NCBI RefSeq assembly: GCF_040361335.1
Contig: NZ_APNM01000005.1
Coordinates: forward strand, 62,001-126,000
DNA: 64,000 nt
From: APNM01 sp040361335
GTDB taxonomy: Bacteria > Pseudomonadota > Gammaproteobacteria > Nevskiales > Salinisphaeraceae
Direction of reading: 5' to 3'
Shown here: positions 1-9,800 of the stretch, piece by piece
Numbering within the stretch: position 1 is the first letter of the stretch
Layout of the letters: each line of letters starts with the position of its first letter
Position numbers and translations under genes: made by a program
The notes under the pieces: generated by a model
What the model saw: only the letters and a program-made list of their open reading frames with translations
The model's database searches: none
What the model was told of the DNA's origin: nothing

Positions 1-2
1 GG

Positions 3-1736
3 GACTCGCGCGACGCGCTGGCGGCCTCCCTGGAAACCCGCCAGATGCTGATCAACGCCCTGCCCGCGCGCATCGCCCTGCTCGATGCCGACGGCAACGT
101 GCTCGACGTCAACCATCACTGGCGGGCATTCGGGCGGGAGAATCCGCACGCCGCCGCCGGTATCGGCGGCAACTACCTCGCGGTGTGCGCCGGCGCCGCC
201 GGCCACGGCGCGCGCGATGCGCGCCGGGTGCATGACGGTCTGCTGAATGTCCTGCGCGGCGAGCGGGAAACTTTCGCCATGGAATATCCCTGCCGCAACC
301 CCGGCGGCGAACGCTGGTTCCGCGTCACGGCGACGCCGCTGGGCCGCTCGTGCGAGGGCGGCGCGGTCGTCATGCACCTGGACATCACCGAGCGCAAACA
401 GGCCGAGCACGAGCTGAACCGGTTGGCATTCGAGGATCCGATGACCGGCCTGCCCTCGCGCAACGGTTTCCTGCAACTGTTCGAGCGCGTCATCGAGCGC
501 GACGGCTGGCAACCGAACGCCATCGTCGTGCTGCTGGACATCGAGGACCAGCACGGCATCAACAATTTCTATGGCTACGAGATCGGCGACCGGCTGCTGA
601 ACGCGATCGGCAAGCGGCTGCGACGCGAGCTGGACCGCAAGGCCCTGATCGCCCGCGTCGGCGGCGACGAATTCGCCATCCTGCTGTCGGCCGCGCCCGA
701 GCTGGCGCCCGACCGGCGCTGCCAGGCCGTCGTGACGACCTTGCAGCAACCTTTCCACATCGATTCCGCCTCCATCCAGATCAACGCCAATTTCGGTTAC
801 ACCGAGCTGGGCCCGGAAGCCCGACCGATACGCACGTTGCTGCGCGAGGCGGAGCTCGCCCTCTATCGCAGCCGGGCGGACCAGACCGGCCGGCGCTGCA
901 CGCCGTACACGCGGGAGCTGGACGACGAGATCAGCTCCCGGGTGAGACTCACGCGCGAATTACGAGAGGCCCTGGATCGCGAACAACTCGAACTGCGCTT
1001 TCAACCCAAGGTCGAGCTCGCCACGGGCCGGCCGGTGGCCTGCGAGGCGCTGCTTCGCTGGCGGCACCCGGAACTGGGGCTGCGGTCGCCGTCGATGTTC
1101 ATCTCTATCGCCGAGCAGAGCCGGCTCATCGTGCCGATCGGCAACTGGGTCCTCCGGGAGGCCTGTCGCCTGCTGAGAACCTGGCGCGACAGCGGCTTGG
1201 CCATCGTGCCGATCTCGATCAATGTCTCGCTGGTCGAGTTCACCACATCCGACTTCGCGCAAGACGTCGCCGCGGCGATCGCCGATGCGGGCATTCCGGC
1301 GTTGCTGCTGACCCTGGAGATCACGGAGAGCGTGTTCGTGCACGAATCCGAACACCTGCTGGAACAGCTACGGCGACTGCACGAGATCGGCGTTCGCCTG
1401 TCCCTGGACGACTTCGGCACCGGTTACTCGTCCCTGCTCTACCTGCAGCGCTACCCGTTCGACGAGATCAAGATCGACCAGGGCTTCGTCAGGCGCATGA
1501 GCGAGGACGACTACAGCCACCGGATCGTGACGACGGTGACGGCCCTGGCGCACGCCCTGGGCGCCGAGATCGTGGCCGAGGGCGTCGAGACCGAAACGCT
1601 GCGCGACGCCCTTATCGCGCTCGGCTGCAACGTGGGTCAGGGTTATCACTACAGCAAACCGCTGGAAGTCGACGAATTCCGACGACTGCTGGAACGCCGG
1701 GTCACGCTGCCCTCGTGGCGCGGGCATACGGCCTGA
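3..1736 (+). CDS. PAS-GGDEF-EAL cyclic-di-GMP signalling protein (5'-partial)
   Basis: The reading frame is open from the first bases of the window, so the N-terminus lies outside; an ATG at position 45 is internal to a PAS-type domain and probably not the start. Counting from that ATG, a PAS fold covers about residues 1-120. A GGDEF domain follows with an intact GGDEF at 206-210. A C-terminal EAL domain has EALLRW at 334-339 and the DDFGTGYSSL loop near 455-464. Both catalytic signatures look intact, so the protein could make and/or hydrolyse cyclic di-GMP. The allosteric I-site (RxxD five residues before GGDEF) is not present. It converges on the next gene with only 2 nt between stops. Confidence 0.93.
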   Translation, partial: DSRDALAASLETRQMLINALPARIALLDADGNVLDVNHHWRAFGRENPHAAAGIGGNYLAVCAGAAGHGARDARRVHDGLLNVLRGERETFAMEYPCRNPGGERWFRVTATPLGRSCEGGAVVMHLDITERKQAEHELNRLAFEDPMTGLPSRNGFLQLFERVIERDGWQPNAIVVLLDIEDQHGINNFYGYEIGDRLLNAIGKRLRRELDRKALIARVGGDEFAILLSAAPELAPDRRCQAVVTTLQQPFHIDSASIQINANFGYTELGPEARPIRTLLREAELALYRSRADQTGRRCTPYTRELDDEISSRVRLTRELREALDREQLELRFQPKVELATGRPVACEALLRWRHPELGLRSPSMFISIAEQSRLIVPIGNWVLREACRLLRTWRDSGLAIVPISINVSLVEFTTSDFAQDVAAAIADAGIPALLLTLEITESVFVHESEHLLEQLRRLHEIGVRLSLDDFGTGYSSLLYLQRYPFDEIKIDQGFVRRMSEDDYSHRIVTTVTALAHALGAEIVAEGVETETLRDALIALGCNVGQGYHYSKPLEVDEFRRLLERRVTLPSWRGHTA

Positions 1737-1738
1737 CC

Positions 1739-2707
1739 CTAAAGTCGGGACCGGCGCTCGTTCCTGCGCTTCTTGTTCTCGTACATCGCGCGATCGGCGC
1801 GCATCAGGAGGTCATCCAGAGACAGCGGCGCGGGAGGGCCGGCGTCCACCAGCCCCACGCTGAAAGTCACGGGACACTCCGGCATATCGCCTTCGTCGGT
1901 CGACGCCTGAAGCCGTTCGATCGACTTATGGGCATCGGCCGCCGAGACATCCGGAAGCAAGACCGCGAACTCGTCACCGCCGAGTCGACCCACGACATCC
2001 GAATCCCGGAATACCGCGCGTAACCGGTTCGCGAAATCAAGCAGCACGCGATCGCCTTCGGCATGCCCGAGCCGATCGTTTATCGACTTGAAGCCGTCCA
2101 GATCGATCCAGGCAAGGCAGACCGGCAACCGCTGGCGGGAGGCGATGCTCAGGGCCTGCCCCGCCAGCGCGACGAACCCGCGTCGATTGGGGATGCCGGT
2201 CAACTCATCCAGGATGGTCAATTCCGAGACCACCAATTCATGCTCGACGACGGCGGCGAGATCGGCCAGGGCCTGACGGTCATCATCGTCGAACTGACGC
2301 GGCCGATTATCGATAATGCACAGGGTGCCGAGCATGTTGCCATCGGGGTGTTGTAGCGGACAGCCGGCATAGAAACGGATATGGGGTTCGCCCACGACCA
2401 GCGGATTGCTGGCGAAACGCGGGTCATGTCGTGCGTCGGGCACCACCATGATCCGGTCGTTTTGGATCGCGTGGCTACAGAACGACATCTCGAGCGGGGT
2501 CTCGCGATTGGCGAGCCCCTGGGCGGATTTGAACCATTGGCGGTCGCGATCGACCAGGCTCACCAGCGAGATGGGCACCCGGAAAAGACGCCGGGCGAGC
2601 CGCGTAAGCCGCTCAAAACGTTCCTCGGGCGCGGTGTCTAGAATTCCGAGCGAATGCAACGCTGCGAGGCGTCTCTCTTCGCTCGTGGGTGTCAGGGGAC
2701 AGGTCAT
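1739..2707 (-). CDS. GAF-domain diguanylate cyclase
   Basis: This 322-residue protein has an N-terminal GAF sensor domain (about residues 20-160) and a C-terminal GGDEF domain (about 165-320). The signature reads RLGGDEF and is preceded by RDSD at the correct five-residue spacing, so a product-inhibition I-site is present. There is no EAL domain, signal peptide or membrane segment, so it is expected to be a soluble cytoplasmic cyclase making cyclic di-GMP in response to a small ligand or redox signal. The ligand cannot be told from sequence. It is convergent with the preceding GGDEF-EAL gene and stands alone on its strand; its upstream side holds the purA remnant. Confidence 0.93.
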   Translation of the reverse strand: MTCPLTPTSEERRLAALHSLGILDTAPEERFERLTRLARRLFRVPISLVSLVDRDRQWFKSAQGLANRETPLEMSFCSHAIQNDRIMVVPDARHDPRFASNPLVVGEPHIRFYAGCPLQHPDGNMLGTLCIIDNRPRQFDDDDRQALADLAAVVEHELVVSELTILDELTGIPNRRGFVALAGQALSIASRQRLPVCLAWIDLDGFKSINDRLGHAEGDRVLLDFANRLRAVFRDSDVVGRLGGDEFAVLLPDVSAADAHKSIERLQASTDEGDMPECPVTFSVGLVDAGPPAPLSLDDLLMRADRAMYENKKRRNERRSRL

Positions 2708-2836
2708 CGCGGAATCCGGGCGGCTTAAGATGGTGACAGCGTCCCCGCCGCCCCGCTAACGGAGTAGCGTACGCCGCTGAATCCGTTATCGGCAGAACCG
2801 CGATACCGAGTAGGGGTCGCGGCCTCCTCCACCCGA

Positions 2837-3001
2837 GGGGGCCGCAATACGATGCTGTGCTCGCGGCCGCCCCCCGCGGAGATGGATATCGATCGCGGTT
2901 TCGGTGATCCCTGCCAGGCGGCGCAGGCAGGCGCGGCCCGCCGCCGGCGACGGGCGCACGCCGTTACCGATCGCGCAAGTAACGCCCGGATGCGGGATGC
3001 C
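2837..3001 (-). pseudogene. Decayed, internally deleted purA fragment
   Basis: The roughly 300 bases between the GAF-GGDEF gene and the di-haem protein hold no intact gene. By eye they contain two blocks similar to the intact purA of this window. Bases 2837-2953 match the purA 3' end (10458-10571) at about 82% identity with a one-base insertion; the reverse strand reads REHSIVLRPP against REHTIVLRHP at the PurA C-terminus. Bases 2957-3001 match 11522-11566 at 39 of 45 positions; the reverse strand reads GVTCAIGNG against DVTCLIGNG. About 950 bases of purA between the blocks are missing. Orientation is the same as purA. No function is expected. Confidence 0.85.
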
Positions 3002-3016
3002 ATAGGGGCTGCCGCA

Positions 3017-4192
3017 TCAGGGCGAGCTGTCTGCGGGATGTGCCGCGGCGCGCTCGCGCAGAGTGCGTGCAAAGCGCATGGACAGCCGGTTGGGCCGCAC
3101 CGAGATCGCCTCCAGGAAGGCCACGATCTCCCGGACTTGGTCCGGGGTCAGGTCCAGCGGTTGCAAGAGTCGCGAAGTCTCCGGGAACAACGGGTCGTCG
3201 GCCTGGATCGCATCCGGCCGTGGATGCGCGCCGCCCTTGTTGTAGAACAGGATCACGTTCTCCAGGGCGGGGATGAGACCGTTGTGCATGTAGGGGCCGG
3301 TGTGGGCGACACCCCGCAGGGGTGCGGTTCGGAAGCGGCCCGCGTCCGCCGGGTCGCCGGTGACGTCGTAGCGACCCAGATCCTGAAGGGGGCGGCCGTA
3401 GAAGTTCAGCCCCAGGTTGTGGAATGACTGGTCCGTGAACAGCGGACCATGGTGGCAATTCATGCAGCGCCCCTGGGTTCGGAACCAGTGGAGACCACGG
3501 ATTTCCTCGTCCCGCAGGGCGTCGTGGTCGCCGCTGATGAAGTCGTCGAAGCGGCTGCGCCGGCTGGTCAGGTGGCGTTCGAAGTCGGCGATCGCCGCGG
3601 TGATCCGCGCATAGGTGATCTCCGGGTCGCCGAAGGCGGCCTGGAAGCGATCGGGATAGATCGCCTGTGCGGCGACCCGGGCCACCAGCTCCGGGATATC
3701 GGCGTGCATCTCGTCGGGATGCCCGACGGGAAGCGCCATCTGCCCCTCCAGCGTGCTCGCGCGCCCGTCCCACATGAGCGTGTCGAGATAGGCCACGTTG
3801 ATGAGGCTGGGGGTGTTGCGGCGTCCGAGCATACGATTGTGACCGAACGGGACCTTGCGTCCGTCGCCCCAGGCGAGGTCGGGATCGTGGCAACTGGCGC
3901 AGGCGATCTGCCCCGAACCCGAGAGCATGGGATCGAAGAACAGCAGTCGCCCCAATCGCGTCTTCGGTGTCCATTCGCGACCGCCCGGCGGCTCCGGCAG
4001 CGGTCCCAATTCCCGCCAGTCGACGCCCGCGTCGACATGCGGCTCGGGCCATTGCGATACCGGTCCGCGGTAGCGTTCGACCGGCACCGGGGTGGCGTTA
4101 TCGCCGGCCGCGTCCAGATACCGGGCGAGCGCCAACAACACCGCAACCGTCAGCGGCACCGAGACCAGGATGAGAACCCGAAGGCCTTTCAT
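3017..4192 (-). CDS. Di-haem cytochrome c peroxidase / MauG-family protein
   Basis: The 391-residue protein has an N-terminal hydrophobic segment (residues about 5-24) that should send it to the periplasm as a signal peptide or anchor. Two covalent haem motifs, CASCH at 98-102 and CMNCH at 243-247, are separated by the RNTPS...WDGR and PYMHNG...FYNKGG blocks typical of the bacterial di-haem peroxidase/MauG family. Members either reduce hydrogen peroxide or, as in MauG and MbnH, oxidise residues of a partner protein; sequence alone does not separate these roles. The ATG at 4192 was chosen over an upstream start at 4264 because the signal peptide begins there and it falls 16 nt after the TonB receptor stop. 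It is the last gene of a three-gene operon. Confidence 0.9.
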   Translation of the reverse strand: MKGLRVLILVSVPLTVAVLLALARYLDAAGDNATPVPVERYRGPVSQWPEPHVDAGVDWRELGPLPEPPGGREWTPKTRLGRLLFFDPMLSGSGQIACASCHDPDLAWGDGRKVPFGHNRMLGRRNTPSLINVAYLDTLMWDGRASTLEGQMALPVGHPDEMHADIPELVARVAAQAIYPDRFQAAFGDPEITYARITAAIADFERHLTSRRSRFDDFISGDHDALRDEEIRGLHWFRTQGRCMNCHHGPLFTDQSFHNLGLNFYGRPLQDLGRYDVTGDPADAGRFRTAPLRGVAHTGPYMHNGLIPALENVILFYNKGGAHPRPDAIQADDPLFPETSRLLQPLDLTPDQVREIVAFLEAISVRPNRLSMRFARTLRERAAAHPADSSP

Positions 4193-4208
4193 CGCCCGGC
4201 CGCCCGCC

Positions 4209-6830
4209 TCAACCCTGGTCGAACCGGTAGCGCACCAACGCCCAGGCCCCGATACCGGATTCATAGACCTTGGTGCCGGTCGCGGTGTACGTGCGGCTGT
4301 CGAACAGGTTGTCCACCAGCAGTTCCAGGTCCAGCCACTGCGACGATCCGACCCGGAGGCGATAGGCGACCTTGGCGTCGAACAGCAGCGTGGCGCGTCG
4401 CGAAACCCAGTCGTATACCGGCAATTCCTGCTCGGTGGGTTCGCATCCCGGACATTCCTGTACCAGCCGGCTGGCGCGCCGGCCGGTATCCTGCAGATTC
4501 TCGTAGGTATCGCGATAACGGCCCGTTAGCGAGACATCGAGATTGGGGCCGAAGCCGGTGGACAGGGTGACGTTGGCCACCAACGGCCGGGCGAAGTTGT
4601 CGCCCAGGATGTCCAGCTCGCCCAAACGCACGACTTCGTCGTCGTAAAGCACGCGTTGGTCGCTGAGCGCGGTCGCGGAGCGGCTGTCGTAGCCGGCGTT
4701 GCTGCGCTCGGTCTCGCTCCAGGTGACATTGAGCCCCAGGTCGAAGCGCCCTATCTCGCGCGACCAGGCGGCAACCGCGCTCCGGTATTCGCCTTCGCCT
4801 TCGTTCGCCGGTGTCAGGGTCACGAAACCGGTGTCCGGATCGGGGGCGGAACGGTTCTGGGAGAATTCGTCGTGATAATCGCGCGTCAACCCCCGCAGGC
4901 CCAGCGTGCCGCCGAACAGCGGCACGGTCAGCCCGGCCGCGATCTCGTCCGAGTACGGCGTGTCCAGCTCCTCCACCGAGCCGCGGTAGATGACCGTGCC
5001 CGCGGCCGCGGTGGTCTGCCAGTCGTCGGTGACCAGCAAGACCGGCGATCCGCCTATGGTGCCGCCCGTGGCCTCGCGGTACTCGCTGTAGAACGGCTGC
5101 CGTGCCTCGCGCAATTTGTAGGCGAGCAGCGACCGGCTGTAATAGCGGTTGGCGCCCAGGCTCAGCGAGAGCCAGTCGGTGGGCCGCAGATGGAACAGGC
5201 TTCGCGGCGAGATGTTGAGATTGCGTTGGAAATCGTCGGCATCCAGACGCAGGCCCAGCCGCACCCCCCAGAGCGGGGAATCCCAGGACCACTGTCCGAA
5301 AAGCGCGCCCTCGTAAAGCTCGGCGCCGGCGTCGTCCGCCGGATAGACACTGCGTGAGAACAGGGCCTGATTGCCGTCGATGCAAGCGGGGACGTCGTTG
5401 CCCACGCAGCGGATACGATCGTCGAGCTTGCCGCTGGCGTAGACGTAGGTATCGCTGTCGCGTTCGAAATCCGCGGAAAGCGCACTGATCTCGCTCCCCA
5501 GAACCAGTTCGCCGCCCCACTGCCGGCGGGTCAATTCCGCCGCCAGGCCGACGTCGCGCTGGCGTTTCTCGATGTCGCCATAGCCGCCCTCGCGGCTGTT
5601 GAGGCTGTAGATGCGCTCGCCCCAGTCGGGTCCCTGGCTGGAGGTGAGCCAGTTGAAGAAGTCCTTGCGGGCCTCGCGGCTGTTTTCCGTCTGCGAGACA
5701 TGCAGCCTGGCCTCCAGGGCGCCGAACGGGGTCTCCCGATAGCCGTTTATCTGGGCGCCGTAGCCACCGCCCTCGATACGGAAATCACTGTCGAAAACAT
5801 CCTGGATGAGGTTCTCGGACTCGTAGGGCGTGTAGTTGGCGGAGACCTCGATGTCTGTGCCCCACAACCGCGTGCGTCCCTTGACCAGGGCGTTGAGGTT
5901 GTCGCGCGATTCGGTGCGGGCCTCGGCCAGCGACACCACCGGCAGGGTCGACTCCACCCGCGTCAGCGAAACCAGGCCGGCACTGCCCTCGCCCAACGGC
6001 TGGTCATAGGTGAACCCGTAACGGCGTTTTTCGTATTCCGGCTTGCCACGCACCTCGATACCCACGGGATTGTCGGGATCCGGGGGCGGGGGCGGTACGA
6101 AGATGAAATGCTTCATGCTGTCGCTGGTGCCGCTGAAGAATCCCGAGAAGCGGCGCCGCGACGAAGGCGAGCGGGTCCGGGCCAGCACCGCACCGCCGGT
6201 GAAGCCTCCGACCGTGGCCGGCACATTGGCGTCGTACACGGTCAGGCTGTCGATCAGGTCGGGATCGATGAACTGGCTCTGGGCGTGCCCCGGCACGTCG
6301 TTCACCGAATTGACCGGCGTGTCGCTGCCCGGGTCCAGCAGGCTGTTGGTGGAGACACCGTCGAGCTCGAAACGATTCTGATAGAAACGGCCGCCGGAGA
6401 TGCTCACGCGCGCGGGCGCGATCTCGCCCAGTTCGTAGGCATCGTTCAGGTCCTCGTCGTACTGCAGGTTGGGCAGATTCCGCAGCAACCGGTTCATGTC
6501 GCCGCTGCCGTCATCCAGGCGCTCGATATCCTCCCGCCTCAGACGCGTGCGGCCGAGATCGGCGGCGTCGGCGGTGGCCCGCACCTCGATCGGCAACAAT
6601 TCCTGCATGGGCGCGACTTGCCGCCCGGCGGAAGCGTCCCCGTCGGCGTCGGCATCCTTGTCGCCAGCCGGCTTGCCACGCCCGGCATCCGTGGTCTTGC
6701 CCGTGCCGGGCCGCGTCGCCGAGCCGGCGGGCGCCGGCTCGGACGTGTCCTGTCCCCAGGCGGGCGACGCCGCCAGCAGTAGGATCGCGGCCAGGACGCG
6801 GACGGCGCCGCGTACCGGCCGGGCTACCAT
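4209..6830 (-). CDS. TonB-dependent outer-membrane receptor
   Basis: This 873-residue protein starts with a clear signal peptide (cleavage expected near AWG-Q, residue 26), then a Pro/Gly/Asp-rich linker and a TonB-box-like LPIEVRATA near residue 80. A plug domain follows (RVSISGGRFYQNRFELDGV) and then a long beta-barrel of alternating aromatic strands ending in RYRF near the C-terminus. Such receptors import scarce substrates (iron chelates, metals, vitamins, peptides) using TonB energy. The substrate cannot be assigned; an extracellular-type segment carries CPGC and two further cysteines. Its start overlaps the end of the lipoprotein gene by 7 nt, and the di-haem gene follows after 16 nt, so the three are surely co-transcribed. 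Confidence 0.9.
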   Translation of the reverse strand: MVARPVRGAVRVLAAILLLAASPAWGQDTSEPAPAGSATRPGTGKTTDAGRGKPAGDKDADADGDASAGRQVAPMQELLPIEVRATADAADLGRTRLRREDIERLDDGSGDMNRLLRNLPNLQYDEDLNDAYELGEIAPARVSISGGRFYQNRFELDGVSTNSLLDPGSDTPVNSVNDVPGHAQSQFIDPDLIDSLTVYDANVPATVGGFTGGAVLARTRSPSSRRRFSGFFSGTSDSMKHFIFVPPPPPDPDNPVGIEVRGKPEYEKRRYGFTYDQPLGEGSAGLVSLTRVESTLPVVSLAEARTESRDNLNALVKGRTRLWGTDIEVSANYTPYESENLIQDVFDSDFRIEGGGYGAQINGYRETPFGALEARLHVSQTENSREARKDFFNWLTSSQGPDWGERIYSLNSREGGYGDIEKRQRDVGLAAELTRRQWGGELVLGSEISALSADFERDSDTYVYASGKLDDRIRCVGNDVPACIDGNQALFSRSVYPADDAGAELYEGALFGQWSWDSPLWGVRLGLRLDADDFQRNLNISPRSLFHLRPTDWLSLSLGANRYYSRSLLAYKLREARQPFYSEYREATGGTIGGSPVLLVTDDWQTTAAAGTVIYRGSVEELDTPYSDEIAAGLTVPLFGGTLGLRGLTRDYHDEFSQNRSAPDPDTGFVTLTPANEGEGEYRSAVAAWSREIGRFDLGLNVTWSETERSNAGYDSRSATALSDQRVLYDDEVVRLGELDILGDNFARPLVANVTLSTGFGPNLDVSLTGRYRDTYENLQDTGRRASRLVQECPGCEPTEQELPVYDWVSRRATLLFDAKVAYRLRVGSSQWLDLELLVDNLFDSRTYTATGTKVYESGIGAWALVRYRFDQG

Positions 6831-9800
6831 CGCTGGGCGTCCAGCGGGTAATAATCGGCGCCGGCGTCCACGCCGTCGTCGTCGATATCCGTGTCCAGGG
6901 CCAGGCCGAAGGCCGCGGGATCGGCGTCGACCGGATCGTAGAAATCCGGCAGGCCGTCATCGTCGGTGTCCACCGACGCCGGTACCGGCCCTCGCTCCAG
7001 CAGACTGCGCGGGGGAAACAGGTTCTGCAATGCGTAGACGGGGAAGTCCGAGCGTTCGCTGTAGGGGCTGACGCCCAGGTCGGCGTGGGCCACCTCGACC
7101 TGCAATTCGTTGCGGTCGGGCACCGACGTCACCCGGACCAGCACTTCGCGGATGTCGTCGCGCAAATCGAGATGGGTCATCGCCGCCAGCAGGATCGTCA
7201 GATCGGTGACCCGGGCGCTGGCCGTGGGCACCTCGAACACCGCGTCCGTTGCCTCGGCCATGAGGTCGACGGCCTCGGACTCGACCCGGCGCAGCCGCTC
7301 GCGGATCGTCGCCACCGGCTGGCCATCGACCTGTGCCCGCCACAATCGCTCGCGAAGACGATACACGGCCTCGACATAGTCGCCGGCGATATCGACCAGC
7401 CAGTCCGCGCGGTCCTCGCGGGCCTCGGCCAGGTCGCCGCTGCCGACGCCCTCGCAGCACAGCGCCGCGGCGGCCGCGCGCGCGTCCGCGACGGTCTCCA
7501 GGAACCCGTCCTGATAGTCGCCACCGAGTTCGAGATAAGCGTCGACCAAGTGCCACAGGGCATCCACCCGTGCTTCCTCGCCAAGCGGCAGAGTCAAGGC
7601 TTGCGAGCGGGCTTCGGCCAGCGTGCTACGTGCCTGGTCACCGCGACCGGTGTACATATACGTCAGCCCCATATAGCGGCGCGCATGGCTCCGACGGCTG
7701 GCATTCTGGCTCAGTTTGTCGGCGACCACGCTCTCCAGTTCGGCGAGCACCTGATCGGCTTCCGCCTCGTAGCCGGCCTTGGCATAGAGTTCGGCGATAC
7801 GGCTACCCGAGAAGATCAGCCAGGTATTGATCGCCTGATCCGAGTCCACGCTATCGGCATAGTCGGCGAACTCCGCGCCACGGTAGTAATCGTAGGCCGC
7901 GTCCAGCGCGATCTTGGCCTGCGCGTACTCGCCGCGGTCGACCAGGTAACCGGCGATGCCGCGGTTGCCCGCCAGCGAGTTGTAGTACAGCAATTGCGCC
8001 ATGATCTCGATCGGCCGATCGCTGCCGGTGATCTCCGTCATGACGATATTGACCGCCTCTTCGATCTCGCCGGCATCGCGGGCCACGGTGGCGCTGGCAA
8101 GCTCGGCGGCGCTGATGGCATCGTCGCGATAATCGTCGTCGACCATGGAGGCGATGAGCTGATCGGCGGTATCGGTGGCGCCGAGCCGCGTCAGAGAGAC
8201 GACGAAGTCGTCGAAGTAGGTCTCGAGCCGGCAGGATTCGTAATCGGTGTTGCGCAACTCCGGCAGGCGTTGCGTGACGACGGCGACCGCCTTGTCTTTC
8301 AAGTCCAACTGCTCGTAGTAACGGACCGCCGACCGATACTGGATGCCACGGACTAGGTATTGCACCTCGCCGTCGCTGTAGTACTCGCTGCAGGATCGGC
8401 TGTTGCCGCTCACATAGAGCTCGACCGAGTCGGTGACTTCGACCAGCCGGTCGACGGCGCTCTCGGCCGCGGCATTCAGGGTCGTATCCTGGAGATTGGC
8501 GGCCGCGGCCTGCTCCACCAGGTCGCCCGCCAGGTTCGAGAGGCTCACGAGCGCGCGCGAAACGGCACTGTTGAAGGCGCCCGACCCCTCCTGCTCGATG
8601 AAGGTATCGAGCGGCTCGGCCGCGCGTTCGGCACCGGCACTGTCGCCCAGCCGAACGAAACCGCGGCCGGCATCGCCGATGAGGTATTGCAGGAAGATGA
8701 TGTCGTCCTGGCTTAGGTTGGTGATGCCCTTGGTCGCGATCAATCCCTCGTAGAGTTCGAGTGCCCGATAGAAGAATTCGGACGCATGTGTCTCATCGCC
8801 GATCTCCGCGAGCCGGTCGCCGGCGTTACGGAAGGCCGTCGCCTGGGCTGCCGTGCCGAAAATCTGGGTATCGGCAAGAAAGCGCGCCTCGTCGGGACGA
8901 CCGTGGCGCGCGGCGCTCTCCGCCAACGCCGCCTGGGCCTGGTCGGTGACGTTGGCGTCGGTAACCTCGGCGAACAGTTCCGAGACGAACGCCGACGGGG
9001 CAAGCTCGGTCTGCAGGTAGTACTGGCGCCGGCGATCGGAGTCCAGGCCGAGTAGTTCGCCCTCCAGCAACGGCACGCTCACCGGGATCGCGCTGCCGCG
9101 CGCCGCCAGTTCGGGGATCACCGAATCGCCCCGTATCGCGACCGGCACATCGGCGCCGGCGTCGGCGAGATCGTCGCCGAGCCGATACTCGTTGATGACA
9201 TAGCGCAGGATATTGCCCGCGCCCTGTCCGCCGCCGGCGGAGGCACCGCCGAGGGCATCGATCACGGCGTCCGCCAACCGGTCCAGGTAGCCGTCGGCAT
9301 AGGTCGTGCCGGCGCGGTCGAGGATGAGCGCGGCCCGGCGCGCGAACTCGATTTCGTTCACCGCCGCGGTAAACGCCTCGACACTGAGCGTGTTCCCCGC
9401 CTCGAACACGGCCAGGGCGACGTCGCGCCGCAGCTCGAATTCACCGCGGAAGCTTTCCGGCACCGATTCGGGATCCAGGGCCTGTAACTCCGACTCGAAA
9501 CCGCCCACGTTCGCGGCAAGCCGGGAGGGCCAATCGGGGAAATACTCGACCAGGGACAGCGCGGCCAGGATCGGCAACGCGGCGCGGGGATCGTCCGGCG
9601 ACTCGACGCCGAAGGCGGCCATCACGGTGTCCAGGGCCGTCCGCACGGCACCCGCGTCGGCCGAGCCGGCGCGCAAAAGGGCGAGCGTCGTCAAGGGGTT
9701 GACCGTTACGGTCTCTTCGCCATCGACATCGTACAGCGACAGGGGGGCGTAAAACTCCACTGTCGAACCGACCGTGAAACGACCGTCGCGTACCTGCCGC

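Noticed and set aside
3449..4570. 373-codon plus-strand frame over the di-haem gene
   Set aside because: Antisense shadow; the minus strand carries two CxxCH motifs and a hydrophobic signal or anchor segment.
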